From: Pseudomonadota bacterium
GTDB lineage: Bacteria > Pseudomonadota > Gammaproteobacteria > Halothiobacillales > Halothiobacillaceae
Assembly (NCBI GenBank): GCA_021795795.1
Contig: JAJYPA010000031.1
Span: forward strand, 1 to 34,663
Direction of reading: 5' to 3'
DNA: 34,663 nucleotides
Position 1 is the stretch's first letter; every line of letters starts with the position of its first letter. Both the position numbers and the translations under genes were made by a program. Shown here piece by piece: positions 29,629 through 34,663 of the stretch. Under the pieces are notes generated by a model. That model was not told where the DNA came from and ran no database searches. It was given only the letters and a program-made list of their open reading frames with translations.

Positions 29629-32076
29629 TTACCAGCGGTATTTAATGGCCGCGACCGCCTCTGTCTGTGATGCGCCGCCGCCAAACAACTGCCGCACACT
29701 AATGTTGCCGGACAGTCCTTTGCTGTAGCGGGTGTGACTGGTCACGTCCAGCCGCAACTCGGCCATGCCCTGGGTGTGCGGGTAGGAAAGTCCTTGCACT
29801 TGGCCAGCCACCTGCCCGCTGGAAACCGAAGCCGTAGGCGTGGGTCCGGCATTCTGCACAAGTCCAAGCCGTACTTGGGGGAACAGCGTATGGTTGCCGG
29901 ATACCGTCCGGTAGTTGAACTTCTTGCCAATCAAGACAGCGGGTTCAACGTAAAACTGCCCGCTGGACTGCTGCGCAACATGCACGTCCATGAATGCACC
30001 GCCGCGAGTCTGAAAGCCGTTGGTCCAGCTTTGGTCATAACCGATGCTCAGACGCGGGCTAACCGTCAAACCATCAAATGTGGTCCAGTAGGAGGACCGC
30101 ACTTCGGTACCCACGAATGCCCCGCCGAAGTTTGCGATTTGCGGCAATCCCAGGGCCGTGCTGTTTATGGTGTTCTGGGAAATTCCTCCGCCAATGGTGC
30201 CCGAAAACTTCCAGTCACGGGAAGCGTTTGGGTAAACCGTTCCGTAGGCCCACAAGCCATAATCGGACGCGCGGGTGAAGTTGTTAGGGCCAGTGCCAAG
30301 GCCAGACTGTCCGGCGCTGAACGCTACACCAGCAACATCACGGTCGTGTGGACCAACTGAAAATCCATAGCCAGTGATAAGCCCATAATTTGCCCCATGG
30401 TCAACCCCGATTGACTGTGTGCCGCCCAGGCCTTTAAACCAAAACCCCCGCGGACCGCCGCCGACAATGCCGGTACTGATGATGGCGTTCTGCGCATCAC
30501 GCGCCTGCTGGATGGTCATGTATGGCGCGTTGGCTACGGTTTGCTTTGTTTCCTGGACTGGTGTCACCACTCGAACAGGTATGATTTTGGCGGGAGCGGG
30601 AGCGGGAGCAGGTGCAGGTGCAGGTGCAGGTGCAGGTGCAGGTGCAGGAGCAGGAGCCGGAGCCGGAGCCGGAGTTGGTGCAGGGACACAATCCGAGCCA
30701 ATGCACAGTTCCACATGTGTTGAAGTTTCACTCAAATACGGCTGGAACCCATCAATCATTGACGACTGACTGCCATCGTATACGTAGTACACATTAGAGG
30801 GCTTAAAGGTGTTGGCAGCTCCGCTCGCGGAGGCCAGCAGCGCCCATGCATCTCCGTTAGAGAAGCTACCGCTGCCTGACGAAGTCATGGATCCGGGGAA
30901 CGGACTGGTAATGTTTGCGTCCTTACCGTCGTAGGCGTCAATGAACATATTACCACCACTCACGTCATACTGGGCGGCAGAAACGACGTCAATTAACGGC
31001 GCCCCGCTGGTTACCGCAACGGCGTTGCTGGGGTCGACGGTTAAGTAGGTGTTGCCACTGGTCTGCGTAAAATCGCCAGACACGCTCACCCCACCACCCG
31101 CGTAGAAATTACCGCCTTGATTCACCACATTGCCATCGACCGCGAGGATGTTCCCCGCATCAACGCCGGGGTTGACCCTCATGGTGCCGGTGCCGCCCAG
31201 ATTCACACTCAACGACTGGAAGTACGTGATACCCGCCGGCGCCAGTAAATTCAGGCTGCTGGCCGTGAACTGGTATGCTGAGAAGTTCATATAACCGCCG
31301 CTGGAGAGGTTCTCGATGGTGACTGGTCCGTTTACGCTATCCGTGTAGGAGCTAAACGTGTTATCCCCACCGACGCCGGTCACCAGAAGTCCGGCGGCAT
31401 CATTGGCTATTAAGTTGCCATCATCGGTGACGGTGGAGTCAATCAAGCTGATCTGCCCGGAACTGGCGGATCCCAGGGTCAGAGACGTCAGAGGGATGGT
31501 ATTGACTGTCGGGCTGCCAAAATTGTTCGTCGCATTGCCGTACAGGACGCCGCCGCTCTCGAACTCGCCGAAGCCCAGATTGCCAGCTGCGTTATCTGTC
31601 AGTCCACCATTGAGTGGATCGACACCGGACAAGTATACGTTGGTGGCGTAGGTTCCCATATTTTGAACGGTAAGCGTGCCCAGGGCCTGAAAGCCGTTCT
31701 GGCTGTTGTTCCCGGTGATGTTCAAATTCCCTGCCTGGACGGTCAGTGTTCCATTATAACTCTGGCCGCTCGGGCTTTGCCCGAGTGTCACCCCATTGGG
31801 GTTCACCCACATGTCACCCGTGCCCAGGCTCCCCGCATCGTAGGTATCGACGACATTGCCGCCATCAAAGGTAATCTGTGGTACGGACTGCTGAGAAGTG
31901 GTCGTGGTCCCGCTGGTGGCGTCTATCGCTGTGCCATACCCACCACCGCCGTCGTAATTACTGATGCCGGACGATGTCGGAATTTGCGGTGCCGCGTTCG
32001 CGGTGACCGGGCCTGCCGCCAGCGCCAAGGCAAGCGCCAGAATTAAGGGCTTACGCTTCCACATATTCGTTTTCAT
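29629..32076 (-). CDS. Type V autotransporter with (Pro-Ala)n linker
   Basis: The protein has 815 residues. A Sec signal peptide (residues 1-28, K-R-K-P then hydrophobic, ending A-N-A) is followed by a Gly/Ser/Asn-rich passenger (about 29-460) of beta-helix type, a Pro-Ala linker with about 14 consecutive P-A units (about residues 466-494), and a C-terminal autotransporter barrel (about 545-815) that ends in Y-R-W, the aromatic end used for outer-membrane insertion. The passenger has repeated N-G-T-L-T-V and N-L-N-I-T-G motifs and a C-I-G-S-D-C-V pair near the linker. Adhesion is likely, but the ligand is unknown. CAGGAG precedes the ATG. A prolyl-hydroxylase-like gene follows. Confidence 0.93.
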   Translation of the reverse strand: MKTNMWKRKPLILALALALAAGPVTANAAPQIPTSSGISNYDGGGGYGTAIDATSGTTTTSQQSVPQITFDGGNVVDTYDAGSLGTGDMWVNPNGVTLGQSPSGQSYNGTLTVQAGNLNITGNNSQNGFQALGTLTVQNMGTYATNVYLSGVDPLNGGLTDNAAGNLGFGEFESGGVLYGNATNNFGSPTVNTIPLTSLTLGSASSGQISLIDSTVTDDGNLIANDAAGLLVTGVGGDNTFSSYTDSVNGPVTIENLSSGGYMNFSAYQFTASSLNLLAPAGITYFQSLSVNLGGTGTMRVNPGVDAGNILAVDGNVVNQGGNFYAGGGVSVSGDFTQTSGNTYLTVDPSNAVAVTSGAPLIDVVSAAQYDVSGGNMFIDAYDGKDANITSPFPGSMTSSGSGSFSNGDAWALLASASGAANTFKPSNVYYVYDGSQSSMIDGFQPYLSETSTHVELCIGSDCVPAPTPAPAPAPAPAPAPAPAPAPAPAPAPAPAKIIPVRVVTPVQETKQTVANAPYMTIQQARDAQNAIISTGIVGGGPRGFWFKGLGGTQSIGVDHGANYGLITGYGFSVGPHDRDVAGVAFSAGQSGLGTGPNNFTRASDYGLWAYGTVYPNASRDWKFSGTIGGGISQNTINSTALGLPQIANFGGAFVGTEVRSSYWTTFDGLTVSPRLSIGYDQSWTNGFQTRGGAFMDVHVAQQSSGQFYVEPAVLIGKKFNYRTVSGNHTLFPQVRLGLVQNAGPTPTASVSSGQVAGQVQGLSYPHTQGMAELRLDVTSHTRYSKGLSGNISVRQLFGGGASQTEAVAAIKYRW
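30592..30681 (-). repeat. Hexanucleotide tandem repeat coding the Pro-Ala linker
   Basis: About 15 units of six bases, mainly GGGAGC, GGTGCA and GGAGCC types on the + strand, code for the P-A units. The six CAGGTG units near the centre (about 30609-30645) are identical. Slippage would add or remove two residues and stay in frame. Confidence 0.85.
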
Positions 32077-32115
32077 TTCGGTATACTCCTGTTTTCTGTG
32101 AAGGTGTCTGGTACA

Positions 32116-32127
32116 TATATAGCACCA
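32116..32127 (-). promoter_or_regulatory. Extended -10 promoter of the autotransporter gene
   Basis: On the - strand, TGGTGCTATATA is identical to the traF promoter. It lies 39 bp before the ATG at 32076. A T/A-rich stretch (TTGTTATTAATTT) precedes it. Confidence 0.65.
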
Positions 32128-32166
32128 TAAATTAATAACAAGGCAGGTTGTAAGTGTGCTTGGTAC

Positions 32167-32688
32167 TTATGCCTGCGCAAGCGCCCGCAGCTTCCGCCAC
32201 CGGCGCTCTCTCCGCGGAGTGATGTTTTCACCCATTATCGCCATGACCTCTTGCTGTGCCCGGATCACCGCATAGGGCGAGCCCATCACATGCACGGCGG
32301 TGGCGTCCGCCTGGAACTCGGCGCAATCTCCCAGCCCGTATGGCACCAGGACTGCCAGTATGTAAGTCCAGCCAATCCATGCGCAGAGAGACGGACTCAC
32401 GGCGTATAGCGCCACCAATAGGATAAAGGCCAGAAAGGTCGACTTGCCGTGCCGGTGCAGAGCGTGTCCCATCTCGTGGGCCACCAGGTATTGCCGAATA
32501 TCTTCCGGTACGCCCAACACTTTTGGATGCATCCAAATATTTCCACGCGGATCCGTTAAGGCCGGGTTTCCCATCATTAGCCATAATGGTCCTCGCGCGA
32601 CGGAAGGGATGGGCATATGGATCAAGTCTGCCACCGCAGCCGCTGATTTGATCCACCCTTCTTGAAGTTTGGGTGTATTTGTTTCCAT
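32167..32688 (-). CDS. M48-family zinc metalloprotease
   Basis: The protein has 173 residues. The zinc motif H-E-M-G-H lies at residues 71-75 and a third ligand is likely in A-E-F-Q-A-D (about residue 128), typical of M48 peptidases (HtpX/Ste24). A hydrophobic region (about 85-120) between them gives one or two membrane spans. M48 enzymes cleave damaged or misfolded membrane proteins. It lies between a small exported protein and the autotransporter gene, so it may process or control envelope proteins. ATG 32688 follows AGAGGA; an upstream in-frame start (32733) is less likely. The protein is smaller than HtpX (about 290 residues). Confidence 0.85.
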   Translation of the reverse strand: METNTPKLQEGWIKSAAAVADLIHMPIPSVARGPLWLMMGNPALTDPRGNIWMHPKVLGVPEDIRQYLVAHEMGHALHRHGKSTFLAFILLVALYAVSPSLCAWIGWTYILAVLVPYGLGDCAEFQADATAVHVMGSPYAVIRAQQEVMAIMGENITPRRERRWRKLRALAQA

Positions 32689-32702
32689 GACGATATCCTC
32701 TG

Positions 32703-33026
32703 CTATCCGGCGAAAATGGTGCTGGTCCAGCAAAACAGGTCAAAATGTGCCCCGGCGGTCAGGCAGTTCCGTCTTTGGCGCTTACGCATCCAGGATGGAC
32801 GAATGTGCAGGGCGCTGACTGCGGCAATCTCTGGCCTGCGGGGTGGAGGAAGCAGGGTGGGAACATTACCAGGAACGCCTCCGCTATGGTGGGCCACCCG
32901 CACTCCGTGCTCATGTCTGTTGGATTGAGCGCCACTAGGCCCAGACGTGGCAATAAATCCGCCAATCACCAATATGGCCGCGAATGCGGCGCTACTCGCG
33001 GCGAGTAATTTGTGGTTGTGTATCAT
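32703..33026 (-). CDS. Small exported or membrane-anchored protein
   Basis: The protein has 107 residues. It has a basic start, a hydrophobic segment (about residues 8-26, A-A-S-S-A-A-F-A-A-I-L-V-I-G-G-F-I-A) and then a Pro/His/Arg-rich segment (H-E-H-G-V-R-V-A-H-H; L-P-P-P-R-R-P). This fits a signal anchor or a cleaved signal peptide. AAAGGAG precedes ATG 33026. It is the first gene of the M48 transcription unit; the 15-bp gap to the protease start shows coupling. The C-terminal third is less convincing as a protein. Confidence 0.55.
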   Translation of the reverse strand: MIHNHKLLAASSAAFAAILVIGGFIATSGPSGAQSNRHEHGVRVAHHSGGVPGNVPTLLPPPRRPEIAAVSALHIRPSWMRKRQRRNCLTAGAHFDLFCWTSTIFAG

Positions 33027-33197
33027 TTGCTGCTCCTTTACAAAGGTGCGGTCAGTGCTGCACCTTTTCCAAATAATACTAAAAATCGATGCTGTACTGC
33101 GCCTCTTGTGACTGCGCCTGACTCATCAACTGCGTGCTTGTGTAGATTTAATGGTTGCTGGCAGCATGTTCGCCCCTGTTTTCTGATTCCCTGAGCG

Positions 33198-33209
33198 TAT
33201 ATAGCACCA
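33198..33209 (-). promoter_or_regulatory. Extended -10 promoter of the exported-protein/M48 operon
   Basis: On the - strand, TGGTGCTATATA lies 172 bp before the ATG at 33026. The resulting leader of about 165 nt is long, holds no gene I can support, and may carry regulation. Confidence 0.6.
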
Positions 33210-33402
33210 TATATGGCAGCCAACCATCTGCCGGTGTCTACACCTACACTGCAGGCGGAATTGGTACGAAGTGATTGCTCGTGGCGAGCAGGCGTCGGCA
33301 GCACATCGAAAAAAACGTCCACCTACACGCTAAGACTCGTCCAGTCACGCATGGATATGCATTTCATAAAAAACAATAAGATACCCCATGCTGGTAAGCG
33401 CC

Positions 33403-33450
33403 GCGTCCAGAGCATTCCCAGCTAGCTCATTGATTACATTAAACGTCCAT
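33403..33450 (+). repeat. 48-bp direct repeat, copy 1
   Basis: It starts GCGTCCAGAGC and ends AAACGTCCAT; 39 of 48 bases match copy 2 at 33615-33662. Both copies contain TTGATTACATT or TTGATTACATT-like cores (TGATTACATT). Confidence 0.75.
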
Positions 33451-33614
33451 AAAAGCTGCGCACAGGGAGATAGCCAGGTAGCGAGTGCAGATCATGATTG
33501 CGAACGAGAATGGTTCACGCGGATATTACGTGTAATGGGCTATCAACGCCACCGGACGCAGAAATCATAACAGAAACAGGCATATGGAAATCAGCGTCCG
33601 GCAGGATAGAGATT

Positions 33615-33662
33615 ACGTCCAGATCGTTCCCGGCTATGTGTTTGATTACATTGAACGTCCAT
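33615..33662 (+). repeat. 48-bp direct repeat, copy 2
   Basis: It starts ACGTCCAGATC and ends GAACGTCCAT; 39 of 48 bases match copy 1. The copies are 212 bp apart. Confidence 0.75.
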
Positions 33663-33848
33663 GGCGTCCATGGTGCGGGTAGATAGATAGGCATGGAGCG
33701 CAAAACTCAATCGCCAACAATAACCATTCGCAAATAGGATTTGCTGCGCGCACATATATCTATCCACGTTGGGTGTGAATCGGGACGTTGTATATAAATA
33801 CTGCATTCTAGGCGGACGCACTGTGGACGCATGATATTTATGACCACA

Positions 33849-33899
33849 TATAATAAATAAATAAATAATGTAATATATGGTATTTATTTATTTATTATA
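33849..33899. repeat. Perfect 19-bp A/T-only inverted repeat
   Basis: The arms (33849-33867 and 33881-33899) consist of TAA/ATAA units only and match perfectly around a 13-nt A/T-rich loop. The whole 51-bp stretch has only a few G residues in the loop and no C. It would melt easily, as a DNA unwinding element of an origin does. Confidence 0.85.
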
Positions 33900-34099
33900 G
33901 AGAGCCGCCTTTGCCAAGCCTGATTTTTCCGCGTCCAGCGGCCCCGGACGCGCCCCGGACGTGGTTATCAGCCACCAGAGATCCGGCATGCAGTATCCAG
34001 CGCAGATACCGATGCCGATACCCTCACCAATGGCATTCTTTTACGCCTCACCAGCCACAACCCCTGTTTTTCACTAGGTTTTCTCGACCCTCTGGCAAG

Positions 34100-34154
34100 A
34101 CGCGCTATATACAGGGTACAGGCCGCCGCTTCCCGCGCAGGGCATGGGGTGTAC
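34100..34154 (+). promoter_or_regulatory. Promoter plus leader element copy 5
   Basis: GCGCTATATA (34102-34111) is the -10 region; CCGCTTCCCGCGC (34126-34138) and GGGCATGGGGTGTAC (34140-34154) form the leader element. The start codon at 34179 is 24 bp further on. Confidence 0.6.
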
Positions 34155-34178
34155 GGTCAACTTCAGGAGTAAACATTC

Positions 34179-34511
34179 ATGAGCAGCACCATCAAGGATA
34201 CCAAGTTTGACACTGCCAATATGGCCGACATCCTCACCGCGTCGCGCGGATCGCGGATCAAGGCGGCTGAGGGATACTATCTTGCTACTTATTGCCGTGG
34301 CGTTCCCGATTCCCTGCTCAAGGTCGCTCTGGCTGCGGGCTTCAGGTCCAAGACGGTGCGTGTCAGAACGCGGCAGGTGACGATTCTGGTGGACGGCAAT
34401 GGTGGTGTGCTGACCCAGCTTGGCGCATGGGATATGGACGAGCGTTTTGGACGGAAATGTGGATGGGGGGCTCGGGAGTTGTCACAGGTCAACGCCCAAG
34501 CAACGCTTTAA
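34179..34511 (+). CDS. Small hypothetical protein (110 residues)
   Basis: CAGGAG precedes ATG 34179. The protein is basic and soluble, with V-P-D-S-L-L-K-V-A-L-A-A-G-F-R-S-K-T-V-R-V-R-T-R-Q-V-T-I-L-V-D-G in the middle, which looks like a helix followed by beta strands. I do not recognise the family. It has its own promoter and leader element and is followed by another gene after 12 bp. Confidence 0.65.
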   Translation: MSSTIKDTKFDTANMADILTASRGSRIKAAEGYYLATYCRGVPDSLLKVALAAGFRSKTVRVRTRQVTILVDGNGGVLTQLGAWDMDERFGRKCGWGARELSQVNAQATL

Positions 34512-34523
34512 GGAGAAACAGAT

Positions 34524-34663
34524 ATGGATAACGTGTCTTCCGCGTCCGATTTTTTATCCCGGTTTTTACCGGGATCTATTCAGGATTCCGCACCGTGTAC
34601 GGACATGCCGCCCGCGCGGCAGCAGAAAACTGCGACCATGCCTGTGGTGGCTGACGCCGGTGG
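34524..34663 (+). CDS. Start of a gene cut by the right edge
   Basis: AAGGAGAAACAGAT precedes ATG 34524, and the frame stays open for 46 codons to the window edge (M-D-N-V-S-S-A-S-D-F-L-S-R-F-L-P-G). The visible part is too short to assign. An inverted repeat (ATCCCGG-TTTTTA-CCGGGAT, about 34556-34575) lies inside the coding region. Confidence 0.6.
   Translation, partial: MDNVSSASDFLSRFLPGSIQDSAPCTDMPPARQQKTATMPVVADAG

Larger units (their letters stand above)
33403..33962. repeat. Cluster of RCGTCC/GGACGY words (possible replication or partition region)
   Basis: About 13 hexamers of this type occur in 560 bp (for example 33403, 33443, 33554, 33594, 33615, 33655, 33664, 33783, 33814, 33825, 33931, 33946, 33957); about 0.5 would be expected by chance. 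Words left of the A/T palindrome (33403-33669) are mostly in one orientation and those at 33783-33830 in the other. No gene is supportable from 33230 to 34178. Iteron-like binding sites for a replication or partition protein would explain the pattern. Confidence 0.6.

Noticed and set aside
30419..30769. + strand frame with a Gly-Ala repeat opposite the autotransporter linker
   Set aside because: It is the complement of the Pro-Ala hexamer repeat; the - strand has the signal peptide, barrel and ribosome site.
33038..33322. - strand frame of 94 codons upstream of the exported-protein gene
   Set aside because: It spans the extended -10 promoter at 33198-33209, has no ribosome site and no protein-like pattern; I read the region as a long leader.
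1..34663. CRISPR arrays, tRNA or rRNA genes, intact insertion sequences
   Set aside because: No regularly spaced identical repeats, no clover-leaf or rRNA-like sequence and no transposase were seen by eye; only the integrase tail remains.

Overview
The window looks like part of a large conjugative plasmid (or integrative conjugative element) of a proteobacterium, and it carries a complete-looking gas vesicle gene cluster as cargo. The backbone holds transfer genes of the Ti/RP4 type (TraF-like peptidase, lytic transglycosylase, TraB-like protein, TraL-like ATPase with a membrane partner), two toxin-antitoxin pairs, an anti-repressor and many small orphan genes. This mix resembles mobile elements of acidophiles such as Acidithiobacillus, but the host is an inference; there is no rRNA or tRNA gene here to fix it.

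Layout. 1-4.1 kb: three overlapping + strand genes of unknown function that share a C-terminal domain; the middle one is an array of eight 28-residue HEAT/LRV-like repeats; a strong terminator follows. 4.2-4.9 kb: tumE/tumA-like toxin-antitoxin pair on the - strand. 4.9-8.3 kb: transfer genes traF-like, transglycosylase, two small membrane proteins, traB-like. 8.1-8.8 kb: a broken - strand gene. 8.9-22.6 kb: gas vesicle island, all on + strand, in this order: unknown protein, NtrC-type regulator, Hsp20/GvpH-like, CDC48-type ATPase, GvpL/F, sensor kinase, receiver protein, sigma-54 promoter, gvpA, gvpC-like, gvpN, small coiled coil, gvpF, gvpG, helical-repeat protein, gvpS/J-like, gvpK, gvpJ. 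22.7-23.6 kb: small membrane protein (-) and mazEF-like pair (+). 23.6-28.2 kb: repeat-rich non-coding DNA, then a TraK-like/AntA/TraL-like/TraM-like block and three small genes. 28.2-29 kb: possible oriT hairpin, a small - strand gene and an integrase remnant. 29-33.2 kb (- strand): small exported protein, M48 protease, autotransporter with a (Pro-Ala)n linker, and a prolyl-4-hydroxylase-like enzyme. 33.2-34.2 kb: a probable replication or partition region (perfect 19-bp A/T palindrome, about 13 RCGTCC/GGACGY motifs, 48-bp direct repeats). The window ends in two more small genes, the last cut by the edge.

How it may work together. The gas vesicle genes seem to be driven by a sigma-54 promoter just upstream of gvpA, with the kinase, NtrC-type activator and receiver encoded right next to it, so buoyancy would be a signal-controlled, transferable trait. 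Backbone genes scattered over 28 kb share an extended -10 promoter (TGGTGCTATATA or close variants), and five of them share a previously unnamed leader element (CCGCTTCCC...GTGCATGG), which suggests a plasmid-wide regulon. The autotransporter/prolyl hydroxylase pair suggests hydroxylation of the Pro-Ala linker. These three points are the most novel things I see.
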